DNA from: CAISIP01 sp031403955 | GTDB taxonomy: Bacteria; Pseudomonadota; Gammaproteobacteria; Burkholderiales; Burkholderiaceae_C | Assembly (NCBI GenBank): GCA_031403955.1 | Contig: JANNGR010000450.1 | Coordinates: forward strand, 1 to 61,366 | Reading direction: 5' to 3' | Length of the DNA: 61,366 bases | Shown here: positions 41,628 to 50,423 of the stretch, in pieces | How the letters are laid out: each line of letters starts with the position of its first letter | How positions within the stretch are numbered: the first letter of the stretch is position 1 | The notes under the pieces: generated by a model | What the model was told of the DNA's origin: nothing | What the model saw: the letters and a program-made list of their open reading frames with translations, nothing else | The model's database searches: none | Translations under genes and position numbers: made by a program

Positions 41628-42650
41628 GTGATTCTTGTAACCGGCGGCGCTGGCTACATTGGCAGCCATACCTGCGTTGAGTTGCTCAACGCGGGCTTTG
41701 CAGTGACGGTTTTCGACAACTTCTGCAATAGCCAGGTCGAGTCCCTGGCGCGGGTTGAACGCATCACAGGCCGGAAAATCCAGTGCATCTCAGGCGACAT
41801 ACGCGACCACGACGCCATGCTGAGCGCCTTGCGCGGTAGCGGCGCGACGGCGGTGATCCACTTCGCCGGCCTCAAGGCGGTGGGTGAGTCGGTTGAACAG
41901 CCCTTGGCCTATTACGACAACAACGTGAGCGGCACGTTGTGCCTGTTGCAGGCCATGATCGCGTGCAACGTCAAGACGCTGGTGTTCAGTTCCTCGGCCA
42001 CGGTGTATGGCGACCCGCAATACCTGCCGCTGACCGAAGACCATCCCTTATCGGCCACCAACCCCTACGGCAAGACGAAACTGGTGATTGAAGACATGCT
42101 GCGCGATCTTCATCGCAGTGACCCGGGTTGGCGAATCTCCATCCTGCGTTATTTCAACCCGGTAGGGGCCCATGTGAGCGGGCTTATCGGGGAAGATCCG
42201 CAGGGCACGCCAAACAACCTGATGCCGTTCGTTGCGCAGGTCGCGGTGGGCAGGCGTGACTTTGTCAACGTCTGGGGCAACGACTACCCAACACCCGACG
42301 GCACCGGCGTGCGCGATTACATCCACGTGGTCGATCTGGCCTGCGGCCACTTGAAAGCGCTGGAGCGACTGCAACAGCATTGCGAATGTCGGGCGATCAA
42401 TCTGGGTACCGGCATTGGTTATAGCGTGCTGGAGATGCTGCATGCGTTTGAGCAGGCCAGCGCACGGCCGGTGCCATACCAGGTCGCAGGCCGCCGCGAA
42501 GGCGACATAGCCTCGTGTTACGCTGACGCCGGCCTTGCCGCCGAGCTGCTCGGATGGCGCGCCAAGCGCGACCTGCAGGCGATGTGCTCGGACGCCTGGC
42601 GCTGGCAAAACGACAACCCGAATGGGTACCGCGCGGTCCCTGCCAATTGA
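41628..42650 (+). CDS. galE: UDP-glucose 4-epimerase
   Basis: A 340-residue SDR enzyme interconverting UDP-glucose and UDP-galactose. Motifs are NAD-binding GGAGYIGSHT, catalytic YGKTK (NPYGKTKLVIE) and HFAGLKAVGESV. The GTG start at 41628 follows GGGGGAGG, a strong ribosome-binding site. It lies 66 bases after paaE and 38 bases before the nucleotidyltransferase gene, resuming the nucleotide-sugar series. Confidence 0.96.
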   Translation: MILVTGGAGYIGSHTCVELLNAGFAVTVFDNFCNSQVESLARVERITGRKIQCISGDIRDHDAMLSALRGSGATAVIHFAGLKAVGESVEQPLAYYDNNVSGTLCLLQAMIACNVKTLVFSSSATVYGDPQYLPLTEDHPLSATNPYGKTKLVIEDMLRDLHRSDPGWRISILRYFNPVGAHVSGLIGEDPQGTPNNLMPFVAQVAVGRRDFVNVWGNDYPTPDGTGVRDYIHVVDLACGHLKALERLQQHCECRAINLGTGIGYSVLEMLHAFEQASARPVPYQVAGRREGDIASCYADAGLAAELLGWRAKRDLQAMCSDAWRWQNDNPNGYRAVPAN

Positions 42651-42688
42651 CGACAAAATGGGAGGGCAGGAAATGGAGGACAACCAGC

Positions 42689-43792
42689 ATGGCTAAGGGC
42701 ATGATTCTCGCGGCCGGACAAGGTACACGGGTACGTCCCTTGACCAATGATTTGCCAAAGGCGATGGTTCCGATTCTGGGTAAACCGGTCATGGAGTACC
42801 TGATCGAGCACCTGGCCCGTTACGGCGTGGTTGAGATCATGGTCAACGTAGCGTTTCACCACGACAAGATCGAGCATTATTTTGGCGATGGCCACCGCTG
42901 GGGCGTGCAGATTGGCTACTCCTACGAGGGCCTGCGCGACCACGGTGACATACTGCCCAGGCCAATGGGCTCGGCCGGCGGCATGCGACGCATTCAGGAC
43001 TTCAGCGGTTTCTTCGATGCAACCACCATCGTGTTGTGTGGCGACGCTTTGATAGACCTGGATATCGGTGCCGCGCTGCACGAGCACAAGAACAAGGGAG
43101 CGATTGCCAGCGTGGTGGCGCTCAACGTGCCATTGGCGGAGGTTCAGAACTACGGCATCGTGGTGGCCGGACAGGACGGCCGGATCAAATCGTTTCAGGA
43201 AAAGCCGGCGCCGGCCGAAGCCAAATCCACCTTGGCCAGCACCGGCATTTATATTTTCGAGCCCGCGGTGCTGGAGCGAATCCCGTCCGGCACGGTTTAC
43301 GACATCGGCTCGCAACTGTTCCCGCGCCTGGTCACTGAAGGGCTGCCGTTCTACGCGCAGAGCCGCTTTTTCAACTGGATCGACATCGGCCGGGTGAGCG
43401 ACTACTGGTCGGTGCTGCAGCGTGTGTTGCGTGGCGAGGTGGCGCAAATGAACATGCCAGGGCGCGAGATCAGGCCGGGTGTGTGGGTGGGCCTGAACAC
43501 TTCCGTCGCCTGGGACGAAATCGACATCCAAGGGCCGGTGTACATTGGTTCGAGCGTGCTTATAGAGCCCGGCGTGTCTATAGTCGGACCGGCGTGGATC
43601 GGACATGGATGCACGCTGCGTAGCGGGGCGTCGGTGACCCGCAGCATCTTGTTTGAATACACCCGCATTGGCAGCGGCATGCGCTTTGACGAAATGATAG
43701 TTTCGCCCCAGTACTGTGTCGATCGCCATGGCGCAACGCTTTACCAGGGTGACGACAACGCCCAGCTACGATGGGGCGATGCACGTGGCTGA
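42689..43792 (+). CDS. Nucleotidyltransferase with left-handed beta-helix (sugar-1-phosphate guanylyl/uridylyl-transferase-like)
   Basis: A 367-residue sugar-nucleotide pyrophosphorylase. The N-terminal catalytic domain has AAGQGTRVRPLTNDLPKAM and a later FQEKP motif. The C-terminal third has hexapeptide-like repeats (VYIGSSVLIEPG, AWIGHGCTLRSG) of a left-handed beta-helix. It resembles the GCD1/GMPP group, but the nucleotide and sugar are not certain. A GGAGG ribosome-binding site supports ATG 42689. The 3' end overlaps the manC start by 14 bases, suggesting a linked role in GDP-mannose supply. Confidence 0.85.
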   Translation: MAKGMILAAGQGTRVRPLTNDLPKAMVPILGKPVMEYLIEHLARYGVVEIMVNVAFHHDKIEHYFGDGHRWGVQIGYSYEGLRDHGDILPRPMGSAGGMRRIQDFSGFFDATTIVLCGDALIDLDIGAALHEHKNKGAIASVVALNVPLAEVQNYGIVVAGQDGRIKSFQEKPAPAEAKSTLASTGIYIFEPAVLERIPSGTVYDIGSQLFPRLVTEGLPFYAQSRFFNWIDIGRVSDYWSVLQRVLRGEVAQMNMPGREIRPGVWVGLNTSVAWDEIDIQGPVYIGSSVLIEPGVSIVGPAWIGHGCTLRSGASVTRSILFEYTRIGSGMRFDEMIVSPQYCVDRHGATLYQGDDNAQLRWGDARG

Positions 43793-45284
43793 TCGATCTG
43801 AAGACTCCGCAATTTCAAAAGTGCCGCTACAACCGGTCGTCTTGTCTGGTGGCTCTGGAACCCGGCTGTGGCCCTTGTCGCGCGAAAAATACCCCAAACA
43901 ACTGCTGCCCTTGATCGGTGAAGACTCGTTATTGCAGGCCACCGTGCGACGCACCGAAGGCATTGCCGGTATCGAGCTGGCGGCACCGATGGTGGTGTGC
44001 AACGAAGAATACCGGTTCGTTATCGCCGAGCAGCTACGCCTGATCGGTAGAGCGGGCATGATCGTGCTTGAACCCATGGGGCGCAACACGGCACCCGCGC
44101 TCACACTAGCCGCTCTGGCGGCGACCCAGGGCGGCGCCGACCCGGTTTTGCTGGTCATGCCGGCGGACCATGTGATAACCGATAACGCCGCCTTTCGCGA
44201 CGTGGTGCGCCACGGAGCCGGTTTGGCCGCACGCGGAATGGTGGTGACATTCGGCATCACGCCCGACGCGCCGGAAACCGGGTACGGCTACATCCAGACC
44301 GGTGAGCGTCTTGCCGCGCCAGACGCGCCAGCAAGATCAATTTCGGGCTTCGTGGAAAAACCGAACCTGGAAACTGCCCGGTCCTACCTGGAACAGGGCT
44401 CATATCTCTGGAACAGCGGCCTGTTCATGATGCGTGCGTCGGTGTGGCTGGCGGCGATTGCGCACTGCCGCCCGGACATCCTGGCCGCTTGCAACGCGGC
44501 CTGGGCGAGCGGCAAGCGTGACGAAGAATTTGTCCGGGTTGGCAAGGACGCGTTTGCCGCGTGCCCGAGCGACTCGATCGACTACGCGGTAATGGAGCGC
44601 ATCACGGCCAGCAGCCGGGCCGGGGCGACGGCTGACAGCCGTTTGCCCGTCGGCGTGGTGATCCCTTTGCAGGCCGGTTGGTCCGATGTTGGCGCCTGGG
44701 ACGCTTTGTGGCAGGTATTGCCCAAAGACGACGCCGGGAATGTTGCGCAAGGCGATGTCATGTTGCATGATTGCCGCGATACGCTGACTCTGTCGGATAG
44801 TCGGCTGGTGGCGTGTGTAGGCGTCAGCGACCTGGTGGTGGTGGAAACACCCGACGCCATACTGGTGGCGCACAAGGACAGAACACAGGACGTGAAGAAG
44901 ATCGTGGACAGCCTGAAGCAGCGCGGTCGTTCCGAAGGACAAATTCACCGCAAGGTGTATCGTCCCTGGGGTTGGTATGACAGCGTGGATGCCGGCGCGC
45001 GCTTCCAGGTCAAGCGTATTGTGGTCAAGCCCGGCGGCACTTTGTCCTTGCAGATGCACCACCATCGGGCCGAACACTGGATTGTGGTCAGTGGCACGGC
45101 CAAAGTGACGCGGGGCGAAGAGACCTTCCTGTTGTCGGAGAATGAGTCGACGTTCATCCCCCTGGGAACCACGCATCGGCTGGAAAATCCTGGTCGCGTT
45201 GCGCTGGAGATGATTGAGGTGCAGTCGGGCTCCTACCTGGGCGAGGACGACATTGTGCGATTTGAAGATGTGTACGGTCGTTAG
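43779..45284 (+). CDS. manC: Mannose-1-phosphate guanylyltransferase / mannose-6-phosphate isomerase (ManC)
   Basis: A 501-residue bifunctional protein. The N-terminal pyrophosphorylase domain has LSGGSGTRLWPLSREKYPKQ-type activation sequence and VMPADHV; the C-terminal cupin (residues about 385-500) is the isomerase, with VKRIVVKPGG, HHHRAEHWIVVSG and SYLGEDDIVRFEDVYGR. It makes GDP-mannose for surface polysaccharide. ATG 43779 is used because it gives the most typical N-terminus and overlaps the preceding gene by 14 bases. The isomerase domain is closely similar to the small cupin at 7175-7543. Confidence 0.94.
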   Translation: MHVADRSEDSAISKVPLQPVVLSGGSGTRLWPLSREKYPKQLLPLIGEDSLLQATVRRTEGIAGIELAAPMVVCNEEYRFVIAEQLRLIGRAGMIVLEPMGRNTAPALTLAALAATQGGADPVLLVMPADHVITDNAAFRDVVRHGAGLAARGMVVTFGITPDAPETGYGYIQTGERLAAPDAPARSISGFVEKPNLETARSYLEQGSYLWNSGLFMMRASVWLAAIAHCRPDILAACNAAWASGKRDEEFVRVGKDAFAACPSDSIDYAVMERITASSRAGATADSRLPVGVVIPLQAGWSDVGAWDALWQVLPKDDAGNVAQGDVMLHDCRDTLTLSDSRLVACVGVSDLVVVETPDAILVAHKDRTQDVKKIVDSLKQRGRSEGQIHRKVYRPWGWYDSVDAGARFQVKRIVVKPGGTLSLQMHHHRAEHWIVVSGTAKVTRGEETFLLSENESTFIPLGTTHRLENPGRVALEMIEVQSGSYLGEDDIVRFEDVYGR

Positions 45285-45364
45285 CAGCCAGTTGCACTTG
45301 GGCTCCATGCGGGCCTGACGAAGACGGCTGGCGCTATCTTCAGCGCAACAAAAGGGAGAAACGC

Positions 45365-46678
45365 TTGAAGCATTCATTGGCGGCCAATGCAAGAAAGTCA
45401 TGGCATCAAGGCCTTCGTAAAGCTTTTTCCTGGTTCCCGCAACCACTCCGGTTCGCGATTTTTAGGTCATTTGTCGAGTGTGACCCGGCGCCCGATAAAC
45501 GTCTGGTGCTCAAGATTGCCGAAACGCGCGAAGAACTGGAGGCCTGCTTCACGCTTTTGCACGACGCCTATGTGAGCAGCGGTTTCATGAAGCCGGCGCC
45601 GTCTGGCATGCGCGCAACGATTTACCACGCCCTGCCGACCACGACCACGCTGTGTGCCAAATTCGACGGCGAAGTGGTAGGCACGTTATCGTTGATTCGC
45701 GAAAGCGTCTTTGGCTTTCCGCTGCAGGCGATTTTCGACTTGAAGGAAATTCGCTCTCGTGGCGGGAAAATTGCCGAGGTATCAGCGCTGGCGGTTCATC
45801 CCGATTTCCGCAAGACCGGCGGGGCCATCCTGTTTCCGCTGATGAAGTTCATGTACGAATACTGCACCACGTTTTTTGACACCCGCCACTTGGTGATTGC
45901 CGTACATCCGACGCGCATTGAAATGTACGAGTCGCTGCTGTTCTTCAAACGATTGACTGAAAACACGGTTGCCAACTACGATTTTGCCAATGGCGCGCCT
46001 GCCGTCGGCGCGTCGCTGGATCTACGCACCGCGCCAAAAAAATTGAAGCAGGTTTATGGTCAGAAGGAGCGTCGCAAGAACCTTCACGACTACTTCATCC
46101 GAACCAAGCTGCCCAACATCGTCCTTCCCAACCGGCGCTATTTCACCACCAACGACCCGGTGATGACCACCGAACTGCTGGACTACTTTTTCAACCAGCG
46201 CACCCAGGTGTTTGTTAACCTGACCATGCGGGAAAAGATGCTGCTGCACTCGATCTATAACCTGCCGGAGCATGAAAAAATGTTACCGCGGATCGAGCCG
46301 ACTTCGCAGACCGGCAGAGATTTGCGTCAACACCAGCGTTTCTCATTGAAATGCCCCGGCAACTTTTTGGTCCATGTGGACGGCAAAACCGAAGTCGCGT
46401 CTCTACGCGTGCTTGAGTTGTCGAATTTTGGATTTCTGGCCCACTCCAAAGTGTCGATTCCTACCAAACAATGGGGTGACGCAACGATCCAGTTAGGCAA
46501 TGACGAGCAGTCCACCGTCCGCGCAATGGCTGTGCGCGGAAAAGACAATGGCGGCAACATTTTCTATGGCTTCACCCTGGCTGAACCGGATCTGGCGTGG
46601 CGCAAATTCGTCGGCGCGTTGACATCCGGCGTAACGCACGACGACCTGGACCATGCCACGCGCTTCCTGAAGGACTGA
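45365..46678 (+). CDS. FeeM-like N-acyltransferase (GNAT fold) fused to a degenerate PilZ domain
   Basis: A 437-residue protein. Residues about 50-240 resemble the FeeM/exosortase-associated acyltransferase group: LLHDAYVSSGFM, EVSALAVHPDFRK at 138-150, LLFFKRL. These enzymes join acyl groups to amino acids. Residues about 318-430 look like a PilZ domain, with RQHQR (321-325, the RxxxR motif); the second motif is ELSNFG (351-356), with Glu where Asp/Asn is normal, so cyclic-di-GMP binding may be weak or lost. TTG start at 45365 follows GGGAG. It is the last plus-strand gene before the convergent XrtA/Prs cluster and is probably part of that system. Confidence 0.72.
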   Translation: MKHSLAANARKSWHQGLRKAFSWFPQPLRFAIFRSFVECDPAPDKRLVLKIAETREELEACFTLLHDAYVSSGFMKPAPSGMRATIYHALPTTTTLCAKFDGEVVGTLSLIRESVFGFPLQAIFDLKEIRSRGGKIAEVSALAVHPDFRKTGGAILFPLMKFMYEYCTTFFDTRHLVIAVHPTRIEMYESLLFFKRLTENTVANYDFANGAPAVGASLDLRTAPKKLKQVYGQKERRKNLHDYFIRTKLPNIVLPNRRYFTTNDPVMTTELLDYFFNQRTQVFVNLTMREKMLLHSIYNLPEHEKMLPRIEPTSQTGRDLRQHQRFSLKCPGNFLVHVDGKTEVASLRVLELSNFGFLAHSKVSIPTKQWGDATIQLGNDEQSTVRAMAVRGKDNGGNIFYGFTLAEPDLAWRKFVGALTSGVTHDDLDHATRFLKD

Positions 46679-46709
46679 CCGCCAGCGCTCTTTGCTTTGG
46701 TCCCAGGCG

Positions 46710-47483
46710 TCAGCGGCCCTTGGCCCGCTCGATGAGTTGAACCACAAACTTGGCTGGAACAGCGTAGGTGATTCCGGAAGGCTGGCTCAAGGCAGATTCC
46801 CGCGTGCCTTTGATAAGCACCATATTGACGACGCCCAATACGTCGCCTTTGTCTGGATCGAACAAGGGGCCACCGCTGTTTCCCGGATAGGCGGTGGCAT
46901 CAAGCTGAAATATGTCGAAGACTCCGGCGCGAACGCCACGAATCGTGCTCTCGCTGAGCTGGCGCGCGGTTGGTGCCGGCAATGCAGCAGGTGTGATGGA
47001 GGAAATCATGCCGCGGTGCGTCACCGGGGAGAAACCCAGGGCGCCACCAATTGGGAAACCAACGAAGGCGACGGATTGGCCCTCACGCACGGTGTCTGAG
47101 TCACGAATCGACACCGGAGGCGCCGCCGCCCCATCGATTCGCAACAACGCCAGGTCATGCGTCCGGTCTAGTTCGACCACCACCGCCTGTCGCATCTGCA
47201 ACTCTTTCTCGGCAACCCGAACCAGAACGGCGATCGACATGTCGGTCCGGTTCTCCGACGAGTCCGGAAGCACATGGGCATTGGTCACCACCAGGTTGCC
47301 GTCGGCCACTACAAAACCGGTACCGCGCAGTCTGAATCGCGGGCTGTCGGTGCTTCTGAACGTACCAACAATAACCACCGAGGGCTTGATCCGGGCGATA
47401 ACGTCCGCCACGTCGGCGTTGGCGAGGCCGGACAGAAAACTGGCCAGCACGACAAACAAGCAAAGTACCCTGGAGATGTTCAC
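46710..47483 (-). CDS. Exported trypsin-like serine protease (S1C/HtrA-like, no PDZ)
   Basis: A 257-residue protein with a signal peptide (residues 1-23, ending LANA). The catalytic triad is intact: His in VVTNAHV, Asp in THDLALLRID and Ser in GNSGGPLFD. There is no PDZ domain, so it is smaller than DegP/DegS. It lies 53 bases downstream of prsT, on the same strand, as the last gene of the Prs cluster. A role in processing PEP-CTERM or envelope proteins is inference. It converges with the FeeM-PilZ gene across 31 bases. Confidence 0.87.
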   Translation of the reverse strand: MNISRVLCLFVVLASFLSGLANADVADVIARIKPSVVIVGTFRSTDSPRFRLRGTGFVVADGNLVVTNAHVLPDSSENRTDMSIAVLVRVAEKELQMRQAVVVELDRTHDLALLRIDGAAAPPVSIRDSDTVREGQSVAFVGFPIGGALGFSPVTHRGMISSITPAALPAPTARQLSESTIRGVRAGVFDIFQLDATAYPGNSGGPLFDPDKGDVLGVVNMVLIKGTRESALSQPSGITYAVPAKFVVQLIERAKGR

Positions 47484-47491
47484 GTTTGTGT

Positions 47492-47523
47492 GGTCGCGGT
47501 AGTCAAAAGCCCGCGGCGCGACC
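47492..47523. other. Stem-loop in the prsT-protease gap
   Basis: GGTCGCG (47492-47498) and CGCGACC (47517-47523) form a perfect 7-bp stem with an 18-base loop, just upstream of the protease ATG. There is no U-tract. It could modulate read-through or mRNA stability, or be chance. Confidence 0.3.
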
Positions 47524-47536
47524 TTCAGTTGTCAGG

Positions 47537-50320
47537 CTACAGGCTCTTCAGAAGACTGGAAACTTCAGGTTGCGCAGGGAACTTGTCGCCAAGTTTGGCA
47601 AGTTCGTCAAGTTCCTTGCGGGCAAGGTCTTTCTTGCCACCCTTGATATGGATCCGGGCCAGATTCAGCCTGAACAAGCCATTTTGGGGTTGCAAAGCGA
47701 TCGCCTTGTTTTGCCATTCGAGCGCCTTCGCGTAGTCATTCTTCTCGGACAGCACCATAGCCAAGGTGTCCATGTATGCAGACTGATTCGGGACCAGTGC
47801 GACGGCCTTCTCGGCGTAAGCAATTGCGCCGTCTTTGTTCAATCTGGCGGTTACCCAAGCCAAATTATTCAATGCCGTCGGATTGTTGGGTTGAATCTGT
47901 GTCACGCCCAGGTACATTTTCTCGGCCGCAACATAGTCTTTGCGGGCCGTGGCGGAATCGGCCAGATAGAGGCGAAATACCACATCCTTGGGGTTGTCCT
48001 TTAGCCATGCGGTCGAAAACTTTTCAACTTCGGCGGTTTTGCCGGCCGCCCCGAGTGCCGAATGCACCTTCACACCCAGATCAGGAAGATACGCCTGCTT
48101 CAGTCCCAGGCGGTAGGCATCGGCCGCCATATCCCATTTCTTCTGGCTAGCCGCAATATCGCCCTCAAATTGGTAACCCACAGCCTCCTTGGGGCGCTGT
48201 TTCTGGACATTTCGCGCGATGCTCACTGCGTCGGCGTAGTTCTTGCTGTCGAGGGCGAGCATGATCAAGCCCCTTTGCGCGTCCAGCAGGTCGGGCTTGA
48301 GTTCCAACGCTTTGCGCAAGCTTTGGGTCGCAGCCTCTTTGTCCTTTGCGGCCATATGCGCTTCTGCCAGGCGCATTTGCGGCAGTGGCGACAGCGCTTG
48401 TATGGTTGCCACCTTATTGAAAGTGACAATGGCCTGGTTCAAGTCGCCCGAAAGTTGGAGTGCGCGGCCCAGCGCGTCCAGCAGTTCCGGGCTGTCAGGC
48501 ATGGCGGCAACTGCATTTTGGGCCGCGGACAAACCGAGCTTGAAGTCCTGGTTGCGTAAGTGAAATTCCACCAGCAGCAGGCGCGGCGTCTTGTCCGTGG
48601 GGTTGGCTGTAACGGCGCGCGTAATCAACTCGGCCACTTCCCCCTTGGCCCCACCTGACCTTGCACGCAATTCGGCCAAGGCAAGCAATGCCTGGGCATT
48701 CTTGGGATTCTTGGTCAGCACTGCCTCAAAGCGCTTGCGCGCCTCATCGGGCTTCTTGTCTGCCATGTCCAATGCCGCCAGACTGGCGACAGACGGGAAA
48801 TAGGTGGGATCGAGCGCGATCGAACGCTCAAAGCTCTTGCGGGCCCCGGCCAGATCCTGGCTGGCCAGCAAGGTGCGCCCACGCAGGTTGGCCGCCAGCG
48901 GTTTGTCGGGTTGCTTCTTCTCCAAAGCGTCGATCGCCCTGAGCGCCTTGTCAAACTCTTTGCGGCGCAGATGTGCGCTGATCAGCGCCAGGTCTGCCGT
49001 GATGCCGCTGTCGGAGGCCGCAATATCCTGCAACTCACCGAAAGCGATTTCATCCCGCCCGCCAACCAAATGCGTTAGCGCCAGCGAAGTGCGGGCCCTG
49101 GCGTTCTTGGGATCCTGCTTCGCAGCCTTGGAAAAAAACTCTTCTGCTTTCTTGATGTCACCGTTTTGCAGGTACACCTCACCCGCGATTGAATTCGTCG
49201 CGACATCGACGTTTGCGCCTTTCAGCGCCGGCTGCAACGTTGCCAGGGCTTTGGCTGGCTGCCCGGAGCGAAGATAGGTGGTTATCAGCAAGCGACGGGC
49301 ATAAGCCGCATCAGGCGCGGCTTGAACCACTTTGGTCAAATAGACCTCGGCCTGCGGCAACGAGTTGGCTTGCAGCTCAATGGCGCCAGCCAGTTGCAGA
49401 CCTTGGAGGCTGTTGGGCGCCATCCTGATCAATTGCTGCGACAGATCTTTAGCCAGCTTGAAGTCCTTCTTCTGATACGCCAGCAAGGTTTCAAAATACT
49501 TGGTTTGGGGGCTGTTGGCTGCTACTTTCTTCAATTGCTCCAACTGCTTCGACGCTTGATCAACATCTCCTTGTTGCAACAGCAGGTTAAAAACCGCCGC
49601 ATGCGCAATTACATAGTCGGCCTTGGCATCGACGGCCTTGCGGTATGCGGCCAATGCTTCAACAGACTGGTTCTTGCCTTGCAACAGGAGGTCCCCCTTG
49701 AGTTTCCACGCCTCATGGTTGGCCGGCGCCTTGGCCAGGACAGATTCGACCAAACCAAGAGCACCATCGACATCCCGAGCTACCGCCTTCTCGCGTGCCT
49801 GGACCAACAGGGCCGGCGCAAATCCTGGGTCGGCCGCCAAGGCGGCACTCAATGCAGCCTTGGCCGGTTCAGCATCGCCTTGCGCGCCATATGCGGCTGC
49901 CAACGAGGTCTGCAGGTCCGCCTTGGCCGAGGCCTCGCTGAGTTGTGTCTTGGAAAACTCATCCACCAACTTCTTGAACTGGCGTTGCGCCAACAGGGCC
50001 TGAGCCAAGGGCGGAACCACCAACTCCTCCGGATGGCTCAGTTCCAGGGCCTTGCGCAGCTCCGTCTCACTTCCCGCGGCATCACCGCCACGCAACAGCG
50101 CCAGACCAAGCAGGTAACGCGCCTCAGGCAAGTCGGGATTTTTCTGCAAGACGTTCTTGAGTTGAATCACGGCCGCCTTGGAATCGTTCTTTGCCAGGTA
50201 GTCACGGGCCGAGGCGAGCAGCGCATCAGGCTTGTCACCACCACATCCGGATAGCAAAAGTACAAGTGCCAGTGAACCGGCAAGATTTCTGGTGCGCGAA
50301 ACAAAAAGGAAACGATTCAT
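47537..50320 (-). CDS. prsT: PEP-CTERM system TPR-repeat lipoprotein PrsT (copy 1)
   Basis: A 927-residue exported lipoprotein. The signal peptide ends in lipobox LLLSGC and is followed by about 20 tetratricopeptide repeats across the whole length, for example EARYLLGLALLRGGDAAGSE, ALNNLAWVTARLNKDGAIAYAEKA. This matches PrsT of exosortase A (XrtA/EpsH1) systems. TPRs mediate protein contacts, and the role in PEP-CTERM export or polysaccharide secretion is not known. It has the same length as the neighbouring copy at 50424-53207, with long shared runs, so it is a tandem duplicate. A 103-base gap separates the two. Confidence 0.85.
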   Translation of the reverse strand: MNRFLFVSRTRNLAGSLALVLLLSGCGGDKPDALLASARDYLAKNDSKAAVIQLKNVLQKNPDLPEARYLLGLALLRGGDAAGSETELRKALELSHPEELVVPPLAQALLAQRQFKKLVDEFSKTQLSEASAKADLQTSLAAAYGAQGDAEPAKAALSAALAADPGFAPALLVQAREKAVARDVDGALGLVESVLAKAPANHEAWKLKGDLLLQGKNQSVEALAAYRKAVDAKADYVIAHAAVFNLLLQQGDVDQASKQLEQLKKVAANSPQTKYFETLLAYQKKDFKLAKDLSQQLIRMAPNSLQGLQLAGAIELQANSLPQAEVYLTKVVQAAPDAAYARRLLITTYLRSGQPAKALATLQPALKGANVDVATNSIAGEVYLQNGDIKKAEEFFSKAAKQDPKNARARTSLALTHLVGGRDEIAFGELQDIAASDSGITADLALISAHLRRKEFDKALRAIDALEKKQPDKPLAANLRGRTLLASQDLAGARKSFERSIALDPTYFPSVASLAALDMADKKPDEARKRFEAVLTKNPKNAQALLALAELRARSGGAKGEVAELITRAVTANPTDKTPRLLLVEFHLRNQDFKLGLSAAQNAVAAMPDSPELLDALGRALQLSGDLNQAIVTFNKVATIQALSPLPQMRLAEAHMAAKDKEAATQSLRKALELKPDLLDAQRGLIMLALDSKNYADAVSIARNVQKQRPKEAVGYQFEGDIAASQKKWDMAADAYRLGLKQAYLPDLGVKVHSALGAAGKTAEVEKFSTAWLKDNPKDVVFRLYLADSATARKDYVAAEKMYLGVTQIQPNNPTALNNLAWVTARLNKDGAIAYAEKAVALVPNQSAYMDTLAMVLSEKNDYAKALEWQNKAIALQPQNGLFRLNLARIHIKGGKKDLARKELDELAKLGDKFPAQPEVSSLLKSL

Positions 50321-50423
50321 ACAGGACCGATTGACAAATTTAGACCAGCGGATGGAGCTACATCACCACTAACGGCAAGAGCGATCCGAAGTTGGTCATG
50401 ATGCTGGAACCATCGACACCGAA

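Noticed and set aside
39816..41669. Minus-strand ORF of 617 codons opposite paaD and paaE
   Set aside because: It is the shadow frame of the paa genes, with no domain and no credible start.
42518..43729. Minus-strand ORF of 403 codons opposite the nucleotidyltransferase
   Set aside because: It is a shadow of a well-supported gene with a strong ribosome-binding site on the plus strand.
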